Source of the DNA: Beijerinckiaceae bacterium
Lineage (GTDB): Bacteria > Pseudomonadota > Alphaproteobacteria > Rhizobiales > Beijerinckiaceae
NCBI GenBank assembly: GCA_027346205.1
Contig: DAIESR010000048.1
Location: 1 to 7,380, forward strand
Reading direction: 5' to 3'
Length of the DNA: 7,380 nt
The position numbers and the translations under genes were made by a program. Shown piece after piece: positions 1-5,640 of this stretch (positions are counted from its first letter, which is position 1; each line of letters begins with the position of its first letter). The notes below the pieces were generated by a model. It was given only the letters and a program-made list of their open reading frames with translations, had not been told where the DNA came from and ran no database searches.

Positions 1-800
1 ACGATGCAGGGTGTCGACGCACGCAATATGTCGATGACGGCATCGAATGCAGTCTCTGGGAAATCATAGGTCCGATCGAGTGTCGCCGGCGCCGCGAGGA
101 GGCTGAGCTTGTCGCCACAGCGCGACAAGAGCCGATCGACAAGATTGGAATCGACACGGTCGGGCGCGAAAATAGCTTCGGCGATCCCTTGCGGCAGATC
201 CTGATTGAAGTCGAGCCCCGCCGTCCCGAAACCGAGATCGATATCGACCAACACGGTCTGGATCTCGAGATCGCGTGCGATCGACCAGGCGATGTTATGA
301 GCGAGCGTCGAAGCGCCCACGCCGCCTTTGGCTCCGGTGCAGGCGATGACCTTACCGACGGGCTCCGTTCCGCTGCTCGAATAGAGATGCGAAACGGTGC
401 GAATGAAGTCGAGTACGGCAAAGGGCGCGACGTGATATTCGCTGACGCCGCGGGCCATCAGCTCACGATAAAGAATGATGTCATTGGTACGCCCGGCGAT
501 GATCAGCTTCGTGCCGGCATCGCAGAATTCGGCGAGCGCATCGAGATAATCGATGAGGTCCTGACGCCCCGCGGTCGTCTCGAGAAAGATGACATTTGGC
601 GTGGCAGCGGTCCGATAGGCCTCGATCGCAGCCGCCGCACCACCCATATGCACCTTCACATGCGCCCGTTCCATGCGCCGATCGGTCAGGGCGTCGCGAA
701 CCGTTTGCGCGACCTCCGGCGTTTCACAAAAGGCCTGCAGCGAAATACGCGGGACCGGCGCGATCAGCTCGGCGTTGCTGTCAGCTGAGTTGTTCATCAT
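1..800 (-). CDS. cpaE: Pilus assembly protein CpaE (ParA/MinD-like ATPase), C-terminus cut by window edge
   Basis: Cytoplasmic ParA/MinD-family ATPase of the Tad pilus machine; CpaE/TadZ proteins are known to localise the Tad apparatus at the cell pole. The 266 visible residues show a receiver-like N-terminal half (about 18-140), then the ATPase core. The deviant Walker A motif KGGVGAST is at residues 158-165 and a Walker A'-type VDIDLGFG at 185-192. Family members are usually a little over 400 residues, so roughly the last 150 lie beyond position 1. The ATG at 800 overlaps the cpaD stop as ATGA, indicating translational coupling; a second ATG follows at 797 and is better spaced (7 nt instead of 4) from a GGAG at 808-805, so either could be used. 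The usual phospho-acceptor position of a receiver appears to be Glu74 (IFLETTA), suggesting a pseudo-receiver. Identity is secure from the motif plus its place after cpaD. Confidence 0.95.
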   Translation of the reverse strand, partial: MMNNSADSNAELIAPVPRISLQAFCETPEVAQTVRDALTDRRMERAHVKVHMGGAAAAIEAYRTAATPNVIFLETTAGRQDLIDYLDALAEFCDAGTKLIIAGRTNDIILYRELMARGVSEYHVAPFAVLDFIRTVSHLYSSSGTEPVGKVIACTGAKGGVGASTLAHNIAWSIARDLEIQTVLVDIDLGFGTAGLDFNQDLPQGIAEAIFAPDRVDSNLVDRLLSRCGDKLSLLAAPATLDRTYDFPETAFDAVIDILRASTPCI

Positions 801-1555
801 TGCGCTCCGACCGAGCTGATCGACCTGTTCTTTGTCTTCCAATCCGTGGTCGGATCTTTGCCTTTACGCAGGCTTTCGATCGCTCTTGTGCGCATCTGCG
901 TGTCGGCATGATCTTCCGCCCTGGGTCCGACGAGATCGCGCGGATCGGCGACCTGCGCGGCGAGATCGCTCTGATAGGAGCAGCCGAAATTCCAATAGGG
1001 CTTGTTCTGCCAGCCCTGCAACGTGCTGCCCGAGGCAAGATCGCTCGGCCATTGGCCGCAACGGTCAGCGATCTTGGCCTTGAGGCCCATAAAGCTCAGA
1101 CGTATCGGCGAGGCGAGTTTCGGATTGGTCACAGGATAATACGCAACCCGCACCGGTGGCCGTGCACCCCCGGCCGCAAGCGCACGACGAATGGCGAGGA
1201 TCGCATTGCGCGGCATCGGCGCCGGCCCGCCGCGGGGCACGAACACATCGATCGGACCTTGGCCTCCGGCGCGATAGAGCCGACCAAATTCGCTGACTTG
1301 CGCCGCGGAATAGCGGTCGATTCCCCCGATCTCCGGTGCCGGGAAAATATCGAGCTTCTGCATCGTTTCGGCCAAAAGGATCGGATGGCGGTTGCGATAG
1401 TCGTCCATCGGAATGGACGAGGTCTTCATCCGGTCCACATTCGCACAGCCCGCGAGCGCGAGCATGCCAAACGACAGAAGCAGGCGCAGACCAGCGCGGG
1501 ATGACGCGTGACTTGCGACTCTTCCTGCGACTCTGGGAGGCGACGAAATCGGCAT
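797..1555 (-). CDS. cpaD: Pilus assembly lipoprotein CpaD
   Basis: Predicted outer-membrane or periplasmic lipoprotein of the Tad pilus, the family partner of the CpaC secretin. From the ATG at 1555 the protein is 252 residues. A basic N-terminus and hydrophobic segment (about 22-36) end in the lipobox LAGC, with Cys37 as the lipidated residue. The body carries CpaD-like stretches: SAAQVSEFGRLYRAGG (83-98), RVAYYPVTNPK (136-146), CGQWPSDL (166-173), YWNFGCSYQSDLAAQVADP (187-205). Cys166 and Cys192 could form a disulfide. An in-frame GTG at 1594 directly abuts the cpaC stop and would add 13 residues. The ATG is preferred because it gives a normal signal-peptide length and has a GAG 9 nt upstream, though neither ribosome site is strong. 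The stop overlaps the cpaE start. Length and gene order fit the family. Confidence 0.94.
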   Translation of the reverse strand: MPISSPPRVAGRVASHASSRAGLRLLLSFGMLALAGCANVDRMKTSSIPMDDYRNRHPILLAETMQKLDIFPAPEIGGIDRYSAAQVSEFGRLYRAGGQGPIDVFVPRGGPAPMPRNAILAIRRALAAGGARPPVRVAYYPVTNPKLASPIRLSFMGLKAKIADRCGQWPSDLASGSTLQGWQNKPYWNFGCSYQSDLAAQVADPRDLVGPRAEDHADTQMRTRAIESLRKGKDPTTDWKTKNRSISSVGAQ

Positions 1556-1594
1556 GATATCTTGCTCTTTGTCTGCGGCTTGGCCGCTGATCAC

Positions 1595-3058
1595 TCAGTC
1601 CTGGATGAAGCCGACGTGTCCTTTGAAGTTTTTGAGGGCTTCGGGATTGTTGGGAGAGGCGTAAAGGCGGTTCATGCGGCCGAGCAGCCAGGCCTGCGGA
1701 TCGCTCGAATCAGCGAACCCGTCGTCAGGCTTCGGCAGGGCGCTGGCGGTGGTGGACTTCATGAGATAGGGGGTGACGATAATCATCAGCTCCGTCTCGT
1801 GGCGCTGATAGTCGCGCGAGCGGAACAGCGTGCCGAGAATCGGCAGATTCATGAGACCGGGAAGACCGTTGATGACTTGCTGCGACGTCGTTTGCAGAAA
1901 GCCCGCCGAGGCAATCGAGCCGCCCGACGGCACTTCCACTGTCGTTTCGTTCTTGCGCGTGCGCAGGCCTGGAACGGTGACGCCTTGGATCGTGACCGCG
2001 GTCTGATAGTCGAGTTCCGTGACTTCCGTTGCGATGTGCAAAAGGATACGGCCCGGCGACATGACCACGGGCGAGAAGTTCAAAGTGACGCCATAGGGCT
2101 GGAAAGTCGCGCCGCCAGGGCTGCAGGTGGTTTGTGCACCTGTGGTCTGGCAAACCGGCGCGCTGGGGATCGGCACCTCGCCGCCGACGGTGAATTTCGC
2201 GTTTTCGCCCGATATGGCCGACACGGTCGGTTCGGCGAGCACACGCGAGACACCATAGCGCTCGAAGGCTTGGAGCGTCGCATTCACCGTGTTGGAGGGG
2301 TTTTTCAAAATCAGCGAGGTTGGCACACCGGTCGCCGGATTGGCGGCAATCGCACCATTGATGGCAAACGGATTATATTGCGTGAACGCGCCCCAGGTGC
2401 TGGAGGTCAGCCCCAATTGCTTGGCGATGTCGCGCCGGATTTCGGCGACGCTCACCTTCAGCATCACCTGATCGCGACCGCGGATCACCAGAGAATTGAC
2501 AACGAGGTTTTGCGCCGCTCCAGTCCCCTGGCTCACCTGTTTGACAAAGCCCTGTGCAATATCCGTCGCGCGCTGTGCCTGCTCCGCCGAATCGACCGTA
2601 CCGCTCAATATGATCGTGTCGTTGATGGTGCGCGTAACGATCGACGAATTGGGAATGGCAGCGTTGAGAATTTGCTGCAGCTCGCCGACATCGCGACCAA
2701 TGCTGATTTCGAGCGCTGCGATCTGGCGCCCATTCGGATCGAGAGCAAAAACCGTAGTCTGCCCATCACTGAGGCCGATGATATAGAGCTTGCGTGCCGA
2801 GCGAACGACAGCATTGGCGACTTTCGGATTGCCGACGAAGATCTCCGATGCGCTCTGTGGCAGATCGACGATCACCGATTTGCCGACACCCATGGAGATC
2901 CGCCGCACGACACCCTTATTGCCTGTCTCGATGTGAGGTTGCCCACTGGGACGACTTTCGGCCGGCGCTATGGTCGTGGCGAAAGCGGCAAACAATCCGC
3001 AAACGACAGGTAAGATCTGACGTGCCGAGACCCTTGGCTTGGCGACCTTGCGTTTCAT
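1595..3058 (-). CDS. cpaC: Pilus assembly secretin CpaC (RcpA-like)
   Basis: Outer-membrane secretin through which the Flp pilus exits; 487 residues from the ATG at 3058. A Sec signal peptide (basic MKRKVAKPR, hydrophobic core about 14-30) probably ends at APA-ES near residue 34. Next come the pilus-assembly N-terminal domain (about 53-123, with VGNPKVANA and FALDPNGRQIA), a BON-like segment (about 124-172, TIILSGTVDSAEQ) and the secretin domain (about 195-433). Secretin hallmarks are SRVLAEPTVSAISGENAKF, VPGLRTRKNETTVEVPSGG and GLPGLMNLPILGTLFRSRDY. The extreme C-terminus (about 440-487) is a variable tail. A loop at 297-316 holds Cys303 and Cys312, possibly a disulfide. The ATG is chosen over an in-frame GTG at 3088 because it has an AGGA 9 nt upstream and gives a tidier signal peptide. 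It sits 50 bp after cpaB. Confidence 0.97.
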   Translation of the reverse strand: MKRKVAKPRVSARQILPVVCGLFAAFATTIAPAESRPSGQPHIETGNKGVVRRISMGVGKSVIVDLPQSASEIFVGNPKVANAVVRSARKLYIIGLSDGQTTVFALDPNGRQIAALEISIGRDVGELQQILNAAIPNSSIVTRTINDTIILSGTVDSAEQAQRATDIAQGFVKQVSQGTGAAQNLVVNSLVIRGRDQVMLKVSVAEIRRDIAKQLGLTSSTWGAFTQYNPFAINGAIAANPATGVPTSLILKNPSNTVNATLQAFERYGVSRVLAEPTVSAISGENAKFTVGGEVPIPSAPVCQTTGAQTTCSPGGATFQPYGVTLNFSPVVMSPGRILLHIATEVTELDYQTAVTIQGVTVPGLRTRKNETTVEVPSGGSIASAGFLQTTSQQVINGLPGLMNLPILGTLFRSRDYQRHETELMIIVTPYLMKSTTASALPKPDDGFADSSDPQAWLLGRMNRLYASPNNPEALKNFKGHVGFIQD

Positions 3059-3067
3059 GCGGAGCGT

Positions 3068-3071
3068 TCCT
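3068..3071 (-). promoter_or_regulatory. Ribosome binding site deciding the cpaC start
   Basis: AGGA on the minus strand, 9 nt before the ATG at 3058. It lies inside the stretch that would be coding if the upstream in-frame GTG at 3088 were used, and so argues for the ATG as the start. Confidence 0.5.
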
Positions 3072-3108
3072 GCGGCGCGATCATTCACGTTGAAAGTTGA
3101 ACTCGGAC

Positions 3109-3903
3109 TCAGCGCAAGCGTATCTGAACCGGGACGCCATAGCGTACAATGGTCATTGCGTTCGATCTCTGGATGGGATCTGTTGCCAACACTTTATTGT
3201 CGGCCATGCTGCGAAGAATCAGAGAAAGCTGCCCAACACGTTGGGCAAGGATGATCGTTTCGGCCTGGCGAGGTGTGAGTTCGAGCGTCGCATTCGACCC
3301 GACGACCACCCGCTGATTATTGCGCTCCTGGATATTCTGGCCGATCGCCAGGATCTTCACATTGCGCAGAAGCGTTTCGCTGACCATAGGATCGGCGACG
3401 CCGGCCTTGGCAGCTTCCTCGTCACGATAGGTATGGATCACATCGACATGGTCGTTCGGGAGAATGAAACCACCTGCCGTCGTTGAGCCTTGTTGGTCGA
3501 TATTGATCGCGACGGCACGCATGCCCGATGGCAAAATCGCCGCCATGAAGCCGGCATCGCCGGCTTTGACAAGCCTGTCGGGATAAACCGGCTCTCCTAC
3601 CCCGACCGGATTGCGCACCAGCGCACCCTTAAACTCAACCAAAGCGCGAGGCGCCGTGCTCTCGCGGACGACATTCGGCGGTATATTCGCCTTGGGCCAG
3701 CTCTGCCAACGGAGATCGCCATTCTGGATCACCGCGCCAAGCAGCAGAGGTTTGGTCGCGACGAGAACATCGTCGGTTGCGACCTTTGCCTGCATGGCGG
3801 GCGCCCTATGGGATTCCGGCGGTCTCGCTGTCGCAACCATGACGGCCGCCCCGATGCCTGCGGTAAGCGCTGTCCCAAGGATCAGGAGTCGGATCGGTTT
3901 CAT
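3109..3903 (-). CDS. cpaB: Flp pilus assembly protein CpaB (RcpC-like, SAF domain)
   Basis: Periplasmic, membrane-anchored Tad assembly protein of 264 residues. It has a short basic start and one hydrophobic N-terminal segment (about 4-25), either a signal anchor or an uncleaved signal peptide. A SAF domain follows (about 44-110: VLVATKPLLLGAVIQNGDLRWQSWP, then NPVGVGEPVYPDRL), and then the RcpC/CpaB domain (about 118-235: GMRAVAINIDQQGSTTAGGFI, PNDHVDVIHTYRD, LTPRQAETIILAQRVGQLSLILR). The C-terminus ends in RYGVPVQIRLR. SAF domains in this family are thought to contact the secretin or the cell wall. The ATG at 3903 puts the hydrophobic segment at the N-terminus, but no convincing Shine-Dalgarno precedes it; the only longer option is a TTG at 3957, which is less likely. 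It is probably the first gene of the cpaBCDE unit, since 121 bp separate it from cpaA. Confidence 0.95.
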   Translation of the reverse strand: MKPIRLLILGTALTAGIGAAVMVATARPPESHRAPAMQAKVATDDVLVATKPLLLGAVIQNGDLRWQSWPKANIPPNVVRESTAPRALVEFKGALVRNPVGVGEPVYPDRLVKAGDAGFMAAILPSGMRAVAINIDQQGSTTAGGFILPNDHVDVIHTYRDEEAAKAGVADPMVSETLLRNVKILAIGQNIQERNNQRVVVGSNATLELTPRQAETIILAQRVGQLSLILRSMADNKVLATDPIQRSNAMTIVRYGVPVQIRLR

Positions 3904-3936
3904 GGCGGGCTCGTGTGATACGCGACAGGAGGTTTC

Positions 3937-3956
3937 TGCATGGATTCGATCATGCA
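3937..3956. promoter_or_regulatory. Inverted repeat upstream of cpaB, possible operator
   Basis: TGCATG and CATGCA form perfect 6-bp arms around an 8-nt spacer, 34-53 nt upstream of the cpaB ATG. Ten bases further upstream of cpaB are two close TTAA boxes (3966-3969 and 3972-3975). This could be an operator in a cpaB promoter or a 5' leader structure. No convincing sigma-70 -35/-10 pair is visible, so the assignment is tentative. Confidence 0.3.
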
Positions 3957-4024
3957 AAGGTCAAATTAAGGTTAACGAAATATGTCCAATCCACGCGGCT
4001 CGAAGCTTTGCAGGGACGAAAAGC

Positions 4025-4531
4025 TCAGAAATTTGCTGCTGATAGCCAAATCCTAGTCTCCGGGTAGAGAAGGAGACCGGCAATCGCGAGCGCAATGCCA
4101 TAAGGCACGCCGTTTTCGTGATCATGCAGCCGTGTGATCCATTCTTGCGTTACGAGGGCCGGCGGGAGCGGCCAACGGCGCAGCACCAGAATAAGGAGCG
4201 TGAGGACGCCGCCAAGCAGGGCGGCATAGATGCCATAGTCCCATAGATGATCGAAGCCGATCCAGAGCGCGGTGGCGGACGCGAGCTTCGCATCGCCGCC
4301 GCCGATCCAGCCGCGAGTGAAGAAAAGAAAAGTAACAACCAAGACTGCGAGCCCGCAGAGCATGTGCTGGCCGATGTCTATGAGCGGTATGCCGAGCGCG
4401 AAAGCGAGCGGAAAAAAAGTAACGACAAGCGCGATCGACACCCGATTCGAGATCGTCATCGTGAAAAGATCGGAGAAGGCGGCGAAGGCCATAAGAATCG
4501 GGAAGAGTATGAGAGTCGCGTCTGCGAGCAT
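4025..4531 (-). CDS. cpaA: Prepilin peptidase CpaA (A24 family, TadV-like)
   Basis: Inner-membrane aspartyl peptidase that cleaves the Flp prepilin, here most likely the PilA encoded upstream. The 168 residues are mostly hydrophobic, with about five or six membrane segments. The two catalytic aspartates are visible: Asp21 in AFSDLFTMTISNR after the first membrane segment, and Asp80 in the GGGD motif (77-80, followed by AKLASA). The C-terminal VPYGIALAIAG (142-152) is typical of the short A24 enzymes. It lacks the N-terminal methyltransferase domain of PilD, which is normal for CpaA/TadV. The ATG at 4531 is preceded by AGGA (4544-4541) with a 9-nt spacer. It lies between pilA and cpaB, the usual cpa order, but gaps of 628 and 121 bp on its two sides suggest it may have its own promoter. 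Confidence 0.96.
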   Translation of the reverse strand: MLADATLILFPILMAFAAFSDLFTMTISNRVSIALVVTFFPLAFALGIPLIDIGQHMLCGLAVLVVTFLFFTRGWIGGGDAKLASATALWIGFDHLWDYGIYAALLGGVLTLLILVLRRWPLPPALVTQEWITRLHDHENGVPYGIALAIAGLLLYPETRIWLSAANF

Positions 4532-4644
4532 GATGGAATATCCTATTCGATTACTTCCAGCTCACGCCGATGCGTGCCTTCGGCAGACCGCGACGAACAT
4601 CAAAGATCGAAGCGATCACAAACCTAGGACGGATCGGTTTACCT

Positions 4645-4667
4645 TTTCTTAAGCGCGCTTTCTTAAG
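4645..4667. repeat. Direct repeat of TTTCTTAAG, 14-bp period, upstream of cpaA
   Basis: The 9-mer TTTCTTAAG occurs at 4645-4653 and 4659-4667, separated by CGCGC, about 114-136 bp upstream of the cpaA ATG. Each copy ends in the palindrome CTTAAG. The two TTAA cores are 10 bp apart, not the 7 bp of the classical CtrA box TTAA-N7-TTAA, so this is not a standard CtrA site. It could be a binding site for another regulator. Confidence 0.4.
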
Positions 4668-4885
4668 GATGTTCCTCGTCGCGCGGGGCTGTCCTAGCTC
4701 GACCTTGCGGCGTATTCCACGGACGCCGCGATCCGGTATCGCACAAGAGCCGAAAGCATGTCAGCGAAAGGACATCAAACGCTTTGGCGAGAGACGTGCG
4801 ACGCCGTGAACGACGACGCATCCATGCGGGTTGGGAGATGGACCGCGCATCCGCCCAATCGGATCGGCTCTATTTCAAATAGTTA

Positions 4886-4983
4886 GAGCATGTTCTCATC
4901 AATGAGACATCGGATATATCCGATGTCTAAAATAACGGAAAAGTCTTTCAACTTTTCCGGTTCCACTTTTGCTGAAAATGCTC
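4886..4983. repeat. Composite palindromic intergenic repeat with GAGCAT ends
   Basis: The segment opens with GAGCATGTTC and closes with GAAAATGCTC, which is GAGCATTTTC in reverse complement: inverted ends matching at 9 of 10 bases. Inside are three nested structures: a tight 6-bp hairpin (TCTCAT/ATGAGA, 4894-4907), a perfect 24-bp palindrome (4905-4928) and an 8-bp stem with an 8-nt loop (CGGAAAAG/CTTTTCCG, 4936-4959). The right half, CCGGTTCCACTTTTGC then AATGCTC, resembles dispersed GAGCATG-type intergenic repeats common in Hyphomicrobiales genomes. This is a resemblance from memory; copy number cannot be judged from one window. Confidence 0.6.
4905..4928. repeat. Perfect 24-bp palindrome
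   Basis: Twelve-base arms (AGACATCGGATA and its exact reverse complement) meet with no spacer. As RNA it would fold into a 10-bp stem with a TATA tetraloop on either strand. It sits inside the larger GAGCAT-ended repeat. No T-tract follows on either strand, so it is not an intrinsic terminator by sequence. Confidence 0.7.
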
Positions 4984-5094
4984 CACGCCGGCGCGCAGCT
5001 GAGATTGTTGCCGTCGGCGAGCGACCGGCACGACCCTGATGGACATGGCTTCTTATTGCCCATGCGCATCGTCAACGGCCGTTCAGGCCTGCGA

Positions 5095-5127
5095 CGGCCC
5101 CGGGATAAATATGCTCCCTCGGGGCCG
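5095..5127 (-). terminator. GC-rich hairpin downstream of pilA
   Basis: CGGCCCCG (5095-5102) pairs perfectly with CGGGGCCG (5120-5127) around a 17-nt AT-containing loop. The hairpin starts 33 nt after the pilA stop. No U-run follows on the pilA strand, so rather than being a classical intrinsic terminator it may stabilise the pilA mRNA 3' end or attenuate read-through into cpaA. That would fit the need for far more pilin than peptidase. Confidence 0.4.
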
Positions 5128-5159
5128 CGCGCAGCATAAGCCTTTCGCAGCGACGCCAA

Positions 5160-5324
5160 TCAGGTCAGATTATTGGCGACGGCATTGAACTTGGTGGCGA
5201 TGTTCTTGCCGAGCGAGGTGACGGCGCCGATGATGACGACGGCGATCAGGCCGGCGATCAGGCCATATTCAATGGCCGTCGCACCGGATTGGTCGGCAGC
5301 GAAACGGGCGATAATCTTCTTCAT
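5160..5324 (-). CDS. pilA: Flp/Fap type IVb prepilin PilA
   Basis: Major subunit of the Tad/Flp pilus. The 54-residue precursor begins MKKIIARFAADQSG, a short basic leader ending in Gly14, where CpaA would cut. The mature 40-residue pilin begins ATAIEYGLIA, with the conserved Glu at +5 and the adjacent Tyr that define Flp pilins. The hydrophobic helix (about 21-38, GLIAGLIAVVIIGAVTSL) both anchors the subunit in the membrane and packs in the filament core; the tail is GKNIATKFNAVANNLT. The ATG at 5324 has a strong AGGAGT (5336-5331) 6 nt upstream; a frame-compatible ATG at 5354 would add ten residues and has no such site. It is the first gene of the leftward pilus cluster and is followed by a GC-rich hairpin. 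Only one pilin gene is present in the window. Confidence 0.97.
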   Translation of the reverse strand: MKKIIARFAADQSGATAIEYGLIAGLIAVVIIGAVTSLGKNIATKFNAVANNLT

Positions 5325-5361
5325 TGTGGCACTCCTGGTTCTCAACTCATCCATGATTCCG

Positions 5362-5392
5362 GTCCAGCGTCTTGCTGATTTCCTTGCTGGAC
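5362..5392 (-). promoter_or_regulatory. Inverted repeat in the pilA leader
   Basis: GTCCAGC (5362-5368) and GCTGGAC (5386-5392) are perfect 7-bp arms with a 17-nt spacer, 38-68 nt before the pilA ATG. If transcription starts upstream of it, the pilA mRNA would carry a leader hairpin that could affect stability. It may equally be a protein-binding site. Confidence 0.3.
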
Positions 5393-5419
5393 GTGGCTCA
5401 CCCTACAAACCAGTCGTTG

Positions 5420-5439
5420 CGATCACGTTAACCTGATCG
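5420..5439. promoter_or_regulatory. Near-perfect 20-bp palindrome upstream of pilA, candidate operator
   Basis: CGATCA-CGTTAACC-TGATCG is self-complementary at 18 of 20 positions, with GTTAAC exactly at the centre. It lies 96-115 bp upstream of the pilA ATG and about 200 bp upstream of the divergent gene, a good place for a shared dimeric regulator. It contains TTAACC, one half of a CtrA-type box, but there is no second TTAA at the required spacing. Operator function is inferred from symmetry and position only. Confidence 0.4.
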
Positions 5440-5628
5440 GTGAGTCATTAGGCACTTTATTTTCAATCCCGTCAGGATGCTCTTTTTCCTCGTGCGAAAA
5501 GGTACGACAGGCGTATACGCGCGGCGAGATGAACGCTCTTTCCTCGCTGTGGCGGCCTCCGTGGAACAGCCTATCTTCAGCAATAATTTACTATTTTCAT
5601 GTCAACTAAAAAAAGTTGCGTTACGTGT

Positions 5629-5633
5629 GAGGA
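5629..5633 (+). promoter_or_regulatory. Ribosome binding site deciding the start of the divergent gene
   Basis: GAGGA with a 7-nt spacer to the GTG at 5641. The in-frame ATG at 5599 has only A-rich sequence upstream and would put this site inside the coding region, while the ATG at 5647 is 13 nt from it. GTG is therefore the best-supported start. Confidence 0.5.
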
Positions 5634-5640
5634 CCATCCC

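Larger units (their letters stand above)
4532..5159. other. 628-bp intergenic region between cpaA and pilA
   Basis: No credible gene is seen here on either strand; the short open frames are Arg/Pro-rich, lack a ribosome site and match nothing recognised. Going leftward from pilA it holds a GC-rich hairpin (5095-5127), a composite palindromic repeat (4886-4983) and a 9-bp direct repeat (4645-4667). A promoter for cpaA is expected in the last 200 bp or so, but no clear -35/-10 pair could be picked. Confidence 0.6.
5325..5640. other. Divergent intergenic region between pilA and the solo CpaC-N gene
   Basis: This 316-bp stretch must hold the promoters for both pilA (leftward) and the plus-strand gene. 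It contains a pilA leader inverted repeat (5362-5392), a near-perfect palindrome around GTTAAC (5420-5439), and a 10-bp perfect palindrome GCGTATACGC (5511-5520). The 45 bp or so before 5620 are AT-rich and suit a rightward promoter, but no convincing -35/-10 pair can be assigned on either strand. Confidence 0.5.

Noticed and set aside
189..1504. Two plus-strand open frames (199 and 302 codons) opposite cpaE and cpaD
   Set aside because: Both lie antisense to genes identified by motifs (Walker A in CpaE, lipobox in CpaD). Their products are Arg-rich with no family resemblance.
1508..3013. Long plus-strand open frame (501 codons) opposite cpaC
   Set aside because: It is fully antisense to a clear secretin gene, with Arg/His/Asp-rich low-information protein and no ribosome site or recognisable domain. 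Long antisense frames are common opposite GC-rich genes.
3927..3969. Strong plus-strand AGGAGG followed after 7 nt by an ATG and a 9-codon frame (MDSIMQRSN)
   Set aside because: It lies antisense to the cpaB leader with no sign of a plus-strand promoter, and the frame is too short to support. Most likely a chance match, though it puts CCTCCT in the cpaB leader on the transcribed strand.
4570..4809. 79-codon plus-strand open frame upstream of cpaA
   Set aside because: Arg-rich product without ribosome site, domain or signal peptide; it reads through the TTTCTTAAG direct repeat.
4899..5159. 86-codon minus-strand open frame immediately after pilA
   Set aside because: No ribosome site; the protein is Arg/Pro/Ser-rich and runs through the hairpin and the palindromic repeat, which are not coding-like.
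5427..5433. CtrA binding box at GTTAACC upstream of pilA
   Set aside because: Only one TTAA half-site is present; there is no second TTAA seven bases away, so a full CtrA box cannot be claimed. It is kept only as a half-site within the palindrome.
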